A stretch of DNA of 64,000 bases from Simplicispira hankyongi (GTDB lineage Bacteria > Pseudomonadota > Gammaproteobacteria > Burkholderiales > Burkholderiaceae_C): NCBI RefSeq assembly GCF_003570885.1, contig NZ_QXJC01000005.1, positions 1 through 64,000 on the forward strand, written 5' to 3'. The notes under the pieces were generated by a model. It was given only the letters and a program-made list of their open reading frames with translations. It was not told the DNA's origin and did not search any database. Below are positions 1-8,862 of this stretch, in pieces. A program made the position numbers and the translations under genes. Numbering within the stretch: position 1 is the first letter of the stretch; each line of letters opens with the position of its first letter.

Positions 1-765
1 TGCTGCCGAGGCGCTGCCCGTGCCCGCCGTATTGGTAGCGGTCACCGTGAAGGTGTAGGCGGTGCCGTTGGTCAGGCCCGTCACCGTGATCGGGCTGGTA
101 GCACCGGTTCCGGTCAACCCGCCAGGATTGGAGGTGACGGTGTAGCCCGTGATGGCCGAGCCGCCGTTGCTGGCCGGCGCCGTGAAGGCAACGCTCGCCT
201 GGCCGCTGCCTGCCGTGGCCGTGCCTATCGTGGGCGCGCCTGGAACCACCGCATTGACCGCAAAAGTCTGGCTCACCTGCGGCGCCGCCAGATAGGTGCC
301 ATCGCCCGCCTGGTCGGCATGGATGGTGCAGTTGCCTGCCGTGACGAAGGTCAGCGCGCCGCCGCTGGTAACGGTGCATACGCCTGTAGTGGCCGAGGTA
401 AACGCCACTGCCAGGCCCGATGTGGCCGTGGCCGTGAGCGTTGGCGTGGTGCCGAAATTCTGCGCTCCAGGGTTGGCGAACGTGATGGTCTGGGCACCTT
501 TGGGCGTAACGCTGTTGGACGCTGCCGATGCCGACCCCGTCCCGGCTGCATTGGTCGCCGTCACCGTGAAGGTGTAGGCGGTGCCGCTGGTCAGGCCCGT
601 CACCGTGATCGGGCTGGCAGCACCAGTTCCGGTCAACCCGCCAGGATTGGAGGTGACGGTGTAGCCCGTGATGGCCGAGCCGCCGTTGCTGGCCGGCGCC
701 GTGAAGGCAACGCTCGCCTGGCCGCTGCCTGCCGTGGCCGTGCCTATCGTGGGCGCGCCTGGAAC
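1..765. repeat. Near-identical duplicated FN3 module, 519 bp apart
   Basis: Bases 1-246 and 520-765 align without gaps at an offset of 519 bases (173 codons). They are nearly identical from about 31 to 246, with only a few substitutions. Both encode an FN3 module beginning near PGAPTIGTATAG. The in-frame offset shows that module plus spacer was duplicated as a unit. Near-identity at DNA level points to recent duplication or gene conversion. Confidence 0.85.
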
Positions 766-2469
766 AGTGTACGGGGTGACACCGACAGCCGCTGACGCAG
801 CCCCACCGCCGCCCGCATTCACTGCACGCAACGTGACAGAGTACGCAGTTCCATTGGTCAGGCCGGTAATCGATACAGGCGAACTGGTGGCCGCAGGTGT
901 GAAGGAAGTCCAATGGGCGCCAGCATCCAACGAATACTGGTAGTTAGTGATCGGCGATCCGTTGTCGGAGCCTGCGGTGAACGAAATGGTGGCTTGCGCA
1001 TTGCCAGGTGTCGCACTCAGGCCCGTGGGTGCATCCGGTAACGGGATGGCGGTCAGGCCGACCTGGTAAAGATCAGAGTGGATATAGCCAGACGAATCGG
1101 TTCCGGAGGCCGAGTACAAAAGAGAATATCCGCCACCGCCGTCCGGCAAATAGAAAGGTGTTACCAGCGCCGGGTTCGGCGGCGTGGTGGTGTTGGCAAC
1201 GGCGGGCACCGTGATGCCTGAATCGACGACAGAGCCGATCAGCGCGCCTGTCGCAGGCGAGATGGTCCCTGTGCTGAACCCCCCGGCATCGTTGAGCATC
1301 ATGGCGACCAGATTGCTGCCGTTCATGCCAAAACTTGCCGACGCATTGCCCACACCGGAAGGATTGCCCCAATAGCGTGTTGCCGCAATGGTTGCGCTCG
1401 CCGGGAAAATGCGCGCCGCAGTGTAGGTCCTGGCACCACCGCCAGACCCCCCGACTGTCACGTTTTGAATATCGGTGGTCACCAGACTGCCATCGTTATT
1501 GAAAACCGTGACCTCCCAATCGATTGACGCCTGCTGGTTCAGCGTTGCAAAGCCGCCGTTAAAGGAGGTGACCAACGTGGTGTCGTTGGTCTGCCCCTGG
1601 CTCCAGTTCACCCGGGCATAGTTCACACCGCTCGCAAAATTTGCCGCAGTTCCGTCAGATGCCAACTTGAAAACAAAATCACCCAAGGGCGTGTAGGTAG
1701 AGCTCACCCAGTCATAGACGGCGCCCGTGATGACAAAACTTCCATCTGACAACGCCGCCAGATTCAATCCACCCAAAAACCACAGTTTTCCAATATCCGG
1801 GTCGCTGCCCGGATTAGGTGCAGGGTTGGTCGAATCGCCCACCGTGGTTTCCGTGTTGTGCACGTAGTTGCCTGCCACGTAGGAGTAGGCGTTGACGTAC
1901 ACCTTGCTGCCATTGAGCACAGCGGTGGCAAATCCGCCGCCCGTCAAGCCCACGACCTGCGGCGCATAGCCGGATACCGATGCCAAGGCCGACGTGCTTT
2001 TGGTCAGAGTCCCGGCGTTGTCAAAAAGCGCATAGAAATTAGCTGGTGTGGAAGAAGTAGCCTTATCTACTTCAGTCCAGACCACGACAAACCCGCCATT
2101 AAGCAATGGCGCCACGCGCATGTCCTGCAGGTAGTTGTTGACGGGGTCCGACAAATGCGTCGCCGTGATATTGATCGTGGCCTGCACGGTGTTGCCGGCA
2201 TCCAGCACTTTGACGATCCCATCGAAACCTGGAGCATTGGGGCTGTAGGTCATTGCGTCGCCAGACGTCTGCTGAAGGTAAGCAGAGATCTTGTTCCCGT
2301 TGGACAAAACATCCAGCCCCGCCGCCAGCACTTGAAAGCCAGACGGGGACCCGGTGCTGGCTTGGACCAGCGTGCCAGTCGCATGGGCCTGCAAGGAAGC
2401 CGACATCGCGATGCACGCGACGACGCTTAGACAAAGTCGCCCTGCTGCTCGACAAAACTTTGAGAACAT
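1..2469 (-). CDS. Secreted fibronectin type III repeat protein, C-terminus beyond window
   Basis: Open frame of 823 codons from an ATG at 2469 to the left edge with no stop, so the C-terminus is missing. An AAGAAGAGG ribosome site lies about 8 bases upstream. Residues 1-33 form a signal peptide ending in an Ala-rich site near QAHA. Residues 34-477 contain phrases such as GGFVVVWTE and read like a beta-rich extracellular domain. FN3-like modules follow at about 478-568, 569-649 and 742-823. Between the last two (650-741) is a different Ig-like module carrying the pair CTVTSGG and GNCTIHAD. The family is typical of surface or secreted proteins; in Comamonadaceae such proteins often end in an IPTL-CTERM sorting signal, which cannot be seen here. 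No enzyme signature was found. Role inferred: adhesion or matrix. Confidence 0.85.
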   Translation of the reverse strand, partial: MFSKFCRAAGRLCLSVVACIAMSASLQAHATGTLVQASTGSPSGFQVLAAGLDVLSNGNKISAYLQQTSGDAMTYSPNAPGFDGIVKVLDAGNTVQATINITATHLSDPVNNYLQDMRVAPLLNGGFVVVWTEVDKATSSTPANFYALFDNAGTLTKSTSALASVSGYAPQVVGLTGGGFATAVLNGSKVYVNAYSYVAGNYVHNTETTVGDSTNPAPNPGSDPDIGKLWFLGGLNLAALSDGSFVITGAVYDWVSSTYTPLGDFVFKLASDGTAANFASGVNYARVNWSQGQTNDTTLVTSFNGGFATLNQQASIDWEVTVFNNDGSLVTTDIQNVTVGGSGGGARTYTAARIFPASATIAATRYWGNPSGVGNASASFGMNGSNLVAMMLNDAGGFSTGTISPATGALIGSVVDSGITVPAVANTTTPPNPALVTPFYLPDGGGGYSLLYSASGTDSSGYIHSDLYQVGLTAIPLPDAPTGLSATPGNAQATISFTAGSDNGSPITNYQYSLDAGAHWTSFTPAATSSPVSITGLTNGTAYSVTLRAVNAGGGGAASAAVGVTPYTVPGAPTIGTATAGSGQASVAFTAPASNGGSAITGYTVTSNPGGLTGTGAASPITVTGLTSGTAYTFTVTATNAAGTGSASAASNSVTPKGAQTITFANPGAQNFGTTPTLTATATSGLAVAFTSATTGVCTVTSGGALTFVTAGNCTIHADQAGDGTYLAAPQVSQTFAVNAVVPGAPTIGTATAGSGQASVAFTAPASNGGSAITGYTVTSNPGGLTGTGATSPITVTGLTNGTAYTFTVTATNTAGTGSASAA

Positions 2470-2799
2470 TTAAAACCCTCTTCTTCTGAACGGAGCCCCA
2501 GACTTACACGTTGCCCAAGTCTATGGATGCGTGCCTTTGGAGCGAATACACGTAATTCTTTGTCACATCTTGTAGAAGATCAATCTTTTCTCTCGAACTC
2601 GTGGCAATCCCGCCCTCGCTCGGCGGCCATTGACACCAAAGACAGAACGGTGAGTTGGCCGCGCACCGGTTTATCTTTGTTTGCAGCAAAACTAAAGTCG
2701 TGGTGCTGATACGACAACGCGCGAGGGCTACTTGGTTGAGCACCGCCGTTAGCCGCAAATTGCCAAGAAGTCTCCTCCCTGTTTTTTTCGACTACCACC
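2470..2799. other. Intergenic region, no gene seen
   Basis: This 330-base stretch separates the divergently transcribed FN3-protein and DoxX genes, so it should hold both promoters. It is less GC-rich than its surroundings. Short open frames here have no recognisable domains. I could not define a convincing -35/-10 pair, hairpin or repeat. Confidence 0.5.
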
Positions 2800-3213
2800 A
2801 TGACCGACAAATACGCCTCCACCGTTTCCCTCGCCGGCCGCATCCTGCTGGCGCTGATGTTCATTCCCGCCGGTTTCGGCAAGTTGACCAACATTGGCGG
2901 CACGGCGGGCTACATTGCCAGCGGCGGTTTGCCCTTCCCCAGCCTGCTCGCAGTGCTGGCCGGCGCGCTGGAGCTGTTTGGTGGCCTGGCGCTCGTCATC
3001 GGTTTCAAGGTGCGCTGGGTGGGCCTGGCGATGGCCTTGTTCACGCTGGTTGCCAGCATGGTGTTCCACCCCTTCTGGTCGGTGCCCGAAGCACAGCAGA
3101 TGGTGACCAAGCTCCTGTTCATGAAGAACATCTCCGTCGTTGGCGGCATGCTGCTGATCTCTGCCCTGGGCGCTGGCGCGCTCAGCGTGGACGAGCGCAA
3201 CCGCCAGCGCTGA
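2800..3213 (+). CDS. DoxX family membrane protein
   Basis: 137 residues, the usual size for the DoxX family of small four-helix inner-membrane proteins. The N-terminal helix carries the family pattern GRILLALMFIPAGFGKL. Three more hydrophobic segments follow (about 48-67, 72-90, 108-128) with a short basic tail. DoxX proteins are linked to oxidoreductase or thiol stress functions, but the biochemical role is unsettled. It lies 87 bases before wrbA in the same direction, which suggests a small redox-related unit. The start lacks a strong ribosome site, but no better in-frame ATG exists. Confidence 0.85.
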   Translation: MTDKYASTVSLAGRILLALMFIPAGFGKLTNIGGTAGYIASGGLPFPSLLAVLAGALELFGGLALVIGFKVRWVGLAMALFTLVASMVFHPFWSVPEAQQMVTKLLFMKNISVVGGMLLISALGAGALSVDERNRQR

Positions 3214-3300
3214 AGTCTTACCCAACGCTCTACCCCGTTGCGCCGCATTGTCGGTCCGCACTGGGCGTCGCCAATCTCTCAGTCAACCCAAGGAAGCACC

Positions 3301-3903
3301 ATGTCCAAAGTCCTCGTTCTCTATTACTCGTCTTATGGCCACCTGGAGACCATGGCCTCGGCCGTGGCCGAAGGCGCTCGCTCTGCTGGCGCCGCGGTGG
3401 ACATCAAGCGCGTGCCCGAAACCGCACCCACCGAAGTCGCCAAGGCCGCGCACTTCAAGCTGGAGCAGGCAGCGCCCGTCGCCAGCGTTGCCGATCTGGA
3501 GCACTACGACGCCATCATCGTCGGCGCGCCCACGCGCTTTGGCCGCATGCCGGCGCAGATGGCGAGCTTTCTGGACCAGGCCGGCGGCCTGTGGGCACGC
3601 GGCGCGCTCAACGGCAAGGTCGGCGCTGCGTTCACCTCCACCGCCACGCAGCACGGCGGCCAGGAAATGACGCTGTTTTCCATCATCACCAACCTGCTGC
3701 ACTTCGGCATGGTGGTGGTCGGCCTGCCGTACAGCCACCAGGGCCAGATGACGCTGGACGAAATCGTCGGCGGTAGCCCCTACGGCGCGACGACGATTGC
3801 CGGTGGCCAGGGCCAGCGCCAGCCCAGCGCCATCGAACTCGAAGGCGCGCGCCACCAGGGCAAGCTGGTGGCCGAGACGGCGAACAAGCTGTTTGGCGGC
3901 TGA
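3301..3903 (+). CDS. wrbA: NAD(P)H:quinone oxidoreductase WrbA
   Basis: 200 residues, full length for WrbA, a flavodoxin-like FMN enzyme that reduces quinones by two electrons. The N-terminal strand and phosphate loop ([17 protein letters not shown]) bind FMN. Family blocks [13 protein letters not shown] near residue 78 and [13 protein letters not shown] near 109 contribute to the FMN pocket and tetramer. The C-terminal part has YGATTIAGG and QPS. The start is preceded by AAGGA (CCAAGGAAGCACC). It probably protects against quinone and oxidative stress. The next gene (dadA) converges on it, with a perfect palindrome between them. Confidence 0.95.
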   Translation: MSKVLVLYYSSYGHLETMASAVAEGARSAGAAVDIKRVPETAPTEVAKAAHFKLEQAAPVASVADLEHYDAIIVGAPTRFGRMPAQMASFLDQAGGLWARGALNGKVGAAFTSTATQHGGQEMTLFSIITNLLHFGMVVVGLPYSHQGQMTLDEIVGGSPYGATTIAGGQGQRQPSAIELEGARHQGKLVAETANKLFGG

Positions 3904-3945
3904 AGGCTGCCCGGCCAGCGATGGCCGCGCAGGCCCTTTGAGTTT

Positions 3946-4005
3946 TAGGTCAAATTGGCTGCTAGCGCTTACCCAGTAAGCGCTAGCAGCTATTATTTAA
4001 ATAGC
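3946..4005 (-). repeat. Dispersed palindrome, copy 1 (possible bidirectional terminator)
   Basis: A perfect 14-bp stem (3958-3971 with 3977-3990) around a CCCAG loop, followed by TATTATTTAAAT. It sits between the converging wrbA and dadA genes, where it could terminate transcription from either side. It is the most symmetrical of eleven related copies in the window. Family core: AGCGCTT, a loop of about 5-7 bases, then AAGCGCT, flanked by AATAGCTG on one side and AGGCC plus a T-run on the other. Confidence 0.8.
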
Positions 4006-4006
4006 A

Positions 4007-5320
4007 TTACTGCGCTGCGGGCGCCATTGCTCCGCGCGGTGAGCGTGCGGTGCCCGTGCCGACAAACGCAAAATCCACCTCCGGCGCCAGGCCGCTGACG
4101 ATGCGCGCCAGGCTCTTGCCCGAGCCGCAAGAATGCGTCCAGCCTAGCGTGCCGTGGCCCGTGTTGAGGAACAGGTTCCGCACGCGCGACTGGCCGATGA
4201 TGGGCAGGTTCGACGGCGTGGCCGGGCGCAGGCCGCTCCAGAACTGCGCTTGCGCCGTGTCGCCCGCGCCGGGGAACAGTTCTTCCACGCGGCGAACGAT
4301 GGCCTGGCAGCGAACAGGGTTCAGGTCGCGGTCGTAGCCATTGAGTTCGGCCGTGCCCGCAATGCGCAAACGGTCGCCTTGCTCTGACGTGTAGCGCGAG
4401 AAAACGAGCTTGAATTCGTCGTCGGTCAGTGACACCTGGTGCGCCAGGCTGGCGTCTTTTACCGGCATGGTCACCGAGTAGCCCTTGGCCGGGTAGATCG
4501 GCAGGTTCAGGCCCAGCGGCTTGGCGAGCAATGGCGAGAAGCTCCCCAGCGCCAGCACGTAGGCATCGCCCTGAATGCGCTGGTAGCGGCCCTCGTTGTC
4601 GGTCACTTCGACATGGTCGATGCGACCGCCTGCTTCGCGCAGCGCCGTGATGTGGTGGCCCATGCGGAACTCGACGCCGTCGGCCACGCAGCGGGCGGCC
4701 AGTTCGCGGGCGAACCGGTTGGCATCGCCCGATTCGTCTTCGGCGGTGTAGGTGGCACCGGCGAGCTGCGGGCGAATGTGGCGCAGCGCGGGCTCCAGGC
4801 GCACGGCTTCGTCGGCAGAAATCACCTGGCGCTCGCAGCCCAGCTCGCGCATCTGCTGCGCGGGCGCTTCCGCCGCATCGAACTCTTTCTGGCTGGTATA
4901 GAAGTGCAGAATGCCCTGCGTGCGCTGGTCGTATTCAAGACCCAAATCGCGGCGCAGCGCCTGCAAAGTGTCGCGGCTGTAGGTGCCCAGGCGCACGATG
5001 TGCCCGATGTTGTGGCGCGTGCGCGCCGGCGTGCATTCGCGCAGAAACTGCAGGCCCCACAGCCACTGGCGCATGTCGGCGCGCAGGCGAAAGAGCAGCG
5101 GCGCATCTTCGCGGCCCAGCCACTTGAGCAGCTTGAGCGGCGCGCCGGGGTTGGCCCAGGGCTCGGCGTGGCTGACGGAGATTTGCCCGCCGTTGGCGAA
5201 GCTGGTTTCGGCGCCGGGCGTGGCCTGCCGGTCGATGACGGTGACGTCGTGGCCTTGTTGGCGCAAGAAATAAGCCGAGGTGACGCCGAGCAGGCCGGCG
5301 CCCAATACGATGACTCGCAT
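4007..5320 (-). CDS. dadA: D-amino acid dehydrogenase (DadA family, FAD-dependent)
   Basis: 437 residues, close to E. coli DadA (432). The N-terminus MRVIVLGAGLLGVTSAYFL is the GxGxxG dinucleotide fold for FAD. The C-terminal block NTGHGTLGWTHSCGSGK is diagnostic of DadA. The ATG at 5320 was chosen over one 42 bases upstream because GGAGTC sits 8 bases before it. DadA oxidises D-amino acids, mainly D-alanine, to 2-oxo acids and ammonia at the inner membrane, passing electrons to quinones. The leader contains a tandem glycine riboswitch, so glycine, or a substrate related to it, is probably the physiological signal. A glycine-oxidase-like specificity is possible and cannot be excluded from sequence. 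Confidence 0.9.
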   Translation of the reverse strand: MRVIVLGAGLLGVTSAYFLRQQGHDVTVIDRQATPGAETSFANGGQISVSHAEPWANPGAPLKLLKWLGREDAPLLFRLRADMRQWLWGLQFLRECTPARTRHNIGHIVRLGTYSRDTLQALRRDLGLEYDQRTQGILHFYTSQKEFDAAEAPAQQMRELGCERQVISADEAVRLEPALRHIRPQLAGATYTAEDESGDANRFARELAARCVADGVEFRMGHHITALREAGGRIDHVEVTDNEGRYQRIQGDAYVLALGSFSPLLAKPLGLNLPIYPAKGYSVTMPVKDASLAHQVSLTDDEFKLVFSRYTSEQGDRLRIAGTAELNGYDRDLNPVRCQAIVRRVEELFPGAGDTAQAQFWSGLRPATPSNLPIIGQSRVRNLFLNTGHGTLGWTHSCGSGKSLARIVSGLAPEVDFAFVGTGTARSPRGAMAPAAQ

Positions 5321-5377
5321 GAGAAGACTCCAAGAGAACGGTGGTCGCACCCAACAAAACATTGGTTGCGTGCCGCT

Positions 5378-5590
5378 CCCTCTGTCCTCGGTACCTGAGA
5401 GATTCAGCCCTGCTCTGCGAGCGCGGCCTTGCTCCTTCGGTGCGTCACGGCTGTGACGGCTCTCCAGACGGCGTTTGGAACGTGTGGACGTTCCACGGTG
5501 TGCAGTACGGTACCTGAGCGTTCATGGGAGTTTGCGCCTTCGGTGGCACGCCGTGGAACGGGTCCGTGGGCGTGCGCTCTCCTGCGGGGG
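5378..5590 (-). promoter_or_regulatory. Tandem glycine riboswitch (gcvT type) upstream of dadA
   Basis: Read on the minus strand, two aptamers follow one another. The first has AGGAGAGCGC, then CCACCGAAGGCGCAA, then CGCTCAGGTACCG. The second has CTGGAGAGCC, then GCACCGAAGGAGCAA, then TCTCAGGTACCGAGGACAG. The GGAGAG, CCGAAGG-GCAA and TCAGGTACCG blocks in order are the known signature of the glycine aptamer, and tandem pairs are its usual form. It ends about 58 bases before the dadA start. The known class senses glycine and usually turns expression on. I did not resolve the expression platform. Confidence 0.9.
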
Positions 5591-5633
5591 GCAGTGTAGC
5601 AGGGCGAGCGTAGCTGTTCCATGCGACGCATGC

Positions 5634-5903
5634 CCTAGGCTCGTCCACCTTGGCCAGCCAGAGCTTGATGGGCTCGACCTTGGGGCTGGGGATGGAGTGC
5701 ACCAAGTGCAGCAGGGTTTCGGCAGTGGCGCAATCGGTTCCGCGCTGATTGCTGTCTGACGCGATCCATTTCAACCTTACGATTTTCTCGTACGGTTGCT
5801 TTAAGCCAGCCTCCTGTGCCAACTTGCGCTTCAAGTCAGACCCATACCGATTGGAGCAGGCTCTGTCCGTCAACACTTTCACCACGTCCACCACAGGAAG
5901 CCA
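5634..5903 (-). pseudogene. Remnant of a BRO-N / DinD-like domain gene
   Basis: About 87 residues on the minus strand match the BRO-N domain pattern: VVDVVKVLTD at the start, TDCATAETLL in the middle and SIPSPKVEPIKLWLAKV at the end. BRO-N proteins are DNA-binding or damage-related proteins often carried by phages. The copy is broken: a stop codon (5904-5906) lies just before the domain, no ATG precedes it, and similarity stops at DEPR, right where the riboswitch leader of dadA begins. Probably a decayed mobile or phage gene left upstream of dadA. The frame stays open into the riboswitch, but that part looks meaningless. Confidence 0.6.
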
Positions 5904-6192
5904 TCACTGAGTCGGCCGGGACAAGCAAGGCCTTGCTTATTTCTTCTCAGAGCAGGTCTAAATAGTCTTAGGGAAATTCGGCTCTATCGCATATCCAGAA
6001 ATCGCCTGCAGCTCTAATTTTTATAGTTTTCCCTCTTTACGATCCGGCTCCACCCGCCTCGGCGTCCCGCCGTAGAACTCGCCCAAGCAGGCCTTTGCAG
6101 GCGTGCAACGCGAGGGACTGGGAGCATTTCCAGCCCGACATCACTGGCTTTTCATCCAGCGACCGGCTGCGAACGTGCCACACTCACGTCCC

Positions 6193-8379
6193 ATGTCTTC
6201 TGAAGAATGGTCGGCCAAAGCCTTGCAGGCGTTCGATGCCATGGTGCAGGCAGGCAGCGGCCTGCGCGCGCGCAGCGGGCAGCGCGGCATGGCCGAGTGC
6301 GTGGCCAACACTTTTGCCAAGGCGCAACTGGGCAAGGTGGAAGACGGCGCCACACCGCAACGCGCCATTGCCGTCATCCAGGCCGGCACCGGGGTGGGCA
6401 AGTCGCTCGCCTACTGCGCGCCGGCGATTGCCATGGCGCTGGCGCGCGGCACGCGGGTGGTCATCTCGACGGCGACCGTGGCCCTGCAAGAGCAACTGGT
6501 CCACAAGGATTTGCCGCTGTTGGCCGCGCAGATGCCCGAGCCGTTCCGCTTTGCCCTGGCCAAGGGGCGCGGGCGTTATGTGTGCAAGCTCAAGCTGGAA
6601 CGCCTGGCGGGCCAGGGCGGGGCGGACGAGGGCGACGACGACCTGTTTCCCGACGACGAGCTGCCCGCCTCCAGCGAGGTGGGCGAAGCCCGCGTCCGGC
6701 TCTACAAAGGCATGGCCGATGCGCTGGCCAGCAGCGCCTGGGACGGCGACCGCGACAGCCTGCACGAGCAGCCCGACGCCGCCCTCTGGCGCCCGGTGGC
6801 GGCCGAGGCGAGTTCGTGCACCGGCAAGCATTGCCCGGTGTTCAACGAGTGCAGCTATTTCGAGGCGCGCAAGGCGTTGGTGGGCGCGCAGGTGATCGTG
6901 GTGAACCACGATTTGCTGCTCGCGTCGCTGGGCGCGCGCGTGCTGCCCGAGCTGGACAACTGCCTGCTGGTGCTCGACGAAGCCCACCATTTGCCGGCCA
7001 CGGCGCTGGAGCAGTTCGCCTGCCGCATGGACCTGAGCCGCCTGGCCTGGGTCGACCGGCTGGCCAGCCGCGCGCTGCGCGTGGGCACGCTGCTCGAAGT
7101 GATGGAGGTGGCCGATATTCCCGCCCAGGCGAGCAGCCTGCGCCAGGCGCTGCAGGCGATGGAGCGCCTGGTGCTCGATGCCTACGGGCCTGCGCTGCGC
7201 GGCGAAGCCGGCGGCACGGGAGCCCGGCGCTGGGGCCGGCCCGGCGATCCGGCCAGCCCGACTCGCCACCGACCGCCGCGTGGCCTGTTGGCGGCGCAGT
7301 TGGACGCGCCGATTGCCGAAGTCGCCGCGCACGCCAGCGAGTTTCTGGAGAGCCTGCGCGCCATCGCCAAGGCGCTGCGCGCGGCCCTGCGCGATACCCC
7401 TTTGGAAGCGCGCCGCCTGGCCGCGCTGTACGCGCAGATTGGCATGCTCGCGCCCCGGCTGGAAGAGGTGCACGCGTGCGCCGCGCTGCTGCAGCAAGCG
7501 CCTGCCGAGGGCGCCTCGACGGTGCCCGCGGCCAAGTGGTTCACGCTCATGCAAAACGGGGATTTCCTGGTGCTCCAGGCCCATGCCAGCCCGGTGCTGC
7601 CCGGCAACGCGCTGCGCCAGCAGCTGTGGGGCGCGGTGCGCGGCGCGGTGCTGACCTCGGCCACGCTGACGAGCTGCGGCAGCTTTGATTTCTTCCTGCG
7701 CGAATCCGGCCTGTGGGGGGACGAGGCGGCCACCACCTTGGAGGTGGCCAGCCCGTTTGACTACGCCGCGCAAGGCACGCTGGTGCTGAGCGAAACGCAC
7801 GCCGATCCGAAAAACGCCGACGCCTTCAATGCCGAAATGGTCGACGCCCTGCTCGAAGACCTGACGCGCGTGCGCGCCGGCGCGTTGGTGCTGTTCACCT
7901 CGCGCGAGCAGATGCGCCGCGCGGTGGACGCGCTCGCCACCGCCATGCGCCCGAGCGTGCTGGTGCAGGGCCAGCTGCCGCGCCCGCAGCTCTTGGCGCG
8001 CCACCGCGAGCGCGTGGCGGCGGGCCAGCCCTCCATCGTCTTTGGCATGCAGTCGTTTGGCGAGGGGCTGGATCTGCCCGGCGCGCTGTGCGAATCGGTC
8101 TTTATCACCAAGCTGCCCTTCGCCCCGCCCGACGACCCGGTCGCCGAGGCGCGCGCCGAATGGCTGCGCAGCGTGGGGCGCGACCCCTTCAGCGAGCTGG
8201 TGGTGCCGGCCACGGCCCTGCGGCTGGCGCAGTGGGCGGGCCGCGCGATCCGCAGCGAGGAAGACCAGGCGCACATCTACTGCTACGACAAGCGGCTCGC
8301 GCGCACCAGCTACGGCCAGCGCCTGCTCAAGGGGCTGCCGCCGTTTGCGCAGGAGCGGCGCACCCTGCAGGGACAATAG
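6193..8379 (+). CDS. dinG: ATP-dependent DNA helicase DinG (XPD-like, iron-sulfur)
   Basis: 728 residues, superfamily 2 5'-3' helicase. Walker A is QAGTGVGKS near residue 64. A DEAH box ([10 protein letters not shown]) lies near 263. Four cysteines for a 4Fe-4S cluster follow the XPD order: one in RYVCKLKL (about 136) and three in [17 protein letters not shown] (about 209-220). C-terminal motifs include [14 protein letters not shown] and QWAGRAIRS. The ATG at 6193 is preferred because upstream residues look non-native. DinG resolves R-loops and unusual DNA structures during replication and repair. The stretch at about residues 336-370 (RRWGRPGDP and following) is rich in Arg, Gly and Pro and reads as a lineage-specific insert. 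Confidence 0.93.
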   Translation: MSSEEWSAKALQAFDAMVQAGSGLRARSGQRGMAECVANTFAKAQLGKVEDGATPQRAIAVIQAGTGVGKSLAYCAPAIAMALARGTRVVISTATVALQEQLVHKDLPLLAAQMPEPFRFALAKGRGRYVCKLKLERLAGQGGADEGDDDLFPDDELPASSEVGEARVRLYKGMADALASSAWDGDRDSLHEQPDAALWRPVAAEASSCTGKHCPVFNECSYFEARKALVGAQVIVVNHDLLLASLGARVLPELDNCLLVLDEAHHLPATALEQFACRMDLSRLAWVDRLASRALRVGTLLEVMEVADIPAQASSLRQALQAMERLVLDAYGPALRGEAGGTGARRWGRPGDPASPTRHRPPRGLLAAQLDAPIAEVAAHASEFLESLRAIAKALRAALRDTPLEARRLAALYAQIGMLAPRLEEVHACAALLQQAPAEGASTVPAAKWFTLMQNGDFLVLQAHASPVLPGNALRQQLWGAVRGAVLTSATLTSCGSFDFFLRESGLWGDEAATTLEVASPFDYAAQGTLVLSETHADPKNADAFNAEMVDALLEDLTRVRAGALVLFTSREQMRRAVDALATAMRPSVLVQGQLPRPQLLARHRERVAAGQPSIVFGMQSFGEGLDLPGALCESVFITKLPFAPPDDPVAEARAEWLRSVGRDPFSELVVPATALRLAQWAGRAIRSEEDQAHIYCYDKRLARTSYGQRLLKGLPPFAQERRTLQGQ

Positions 8380-8414
8380 CGGCCTCACACAACAAGACAG
8401 CGGAGGAACGCCCC

Positions 8415-8771
8415 ATGCCCCACACCCTTCCCGCCTGCCCCCAATGCGGCCAGGAGAACACCTACCCCGATGGCGATCAGTTCATCTGCCCCGACTGCGC
8501 GCACGAGTGGCCTCAGGCAGTCGCTGCCAGCGCGGAAGACGACGCCAAAGGCGATGGCGTGGTACGGGACGCCAACGGCAACCCGCTGCAGGACGGCGAC
8601 GCCGTGATTCTGGTGAAAGACCTCAAGGTCAAGGGCTCTTCTTCCACGCTGAAAAAGGGCAGCAAGATCAAGGGCATTCGGCTGGTCGATGGCGCCGACG
8701 GCCACAACGTGGACTGCAAGACCGACCTGGGCAGCATGCTGCTCAAGTCCGAGTTTCTCAAGAAAGCATGA
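8415..8771 (+). CDS. yjdM: Zinc-ribbon protein of the YjdM/PhnA family
   Basis: 118 residues, standard for YjdM (formerly PhnA). The N-terminus carries a four-cysteine zinc ribbon: CPQCG near residue 8 and CPDCAHEW near 25. The C-terminal PhnA domain has [22 protein letters not shown] and KIRLVDG-like features, ending in [18 protein letters not shown] precedes the ATG. Despite the old name there is no solid evidence for a phosphonate role; the function is unknown. It starts 35 bases after dinG in the same direction and may be co-transcribed, though GGGACAAT in the gap could be a -10 element of its own. Confidence 0.9.
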   Translation: MPHTLPACPQCGQENTYPDGDQFICPDCAHEWPQAVAASAEDDAKGDGVVRDANGNPLQDGDAVILVKDLKVKGSSSTLKKGSKIKGIRLVDGADGHNVDCKTDLGSMLLKSEFLKKA

Positions 8772-8775
8772 TCTG

Positions 8776-8830
8776 TTTTTGATAGCTGTAAAGCCAATAC
8801 AGATAAGCGCTATAGGCTATTTTTAATACA
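8776..8830 (+). repeat. Dispersed palindrome, copy 2
   Basis: GATAGCTG, then a degenerate left arm, then ATAAGCGCTATAGGC and a T-run. Only the right arm matches the family core, so the hairpin is weak. It fills the gap between yjdM and the exonuclease gene. Confidence 0.65.
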
Positions 8831-8862
8831 AACTCTTACCCTTCCGACAACCCCGCTGCCCA

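Noticed and set aside
5404-5631. 75-codon minus-strand frame over the glycine aptamers
   Set aside because: The DNA is explained by the riboswitch blocks.
6184-8388. 734-codon open frame on the minus strand across dinG
   Set aside because: Mirror of a high-GC coding gene. It has no domain, is rich in His, Arg, Gln and Gly, and dinG on the other strand has all helicase motifs.
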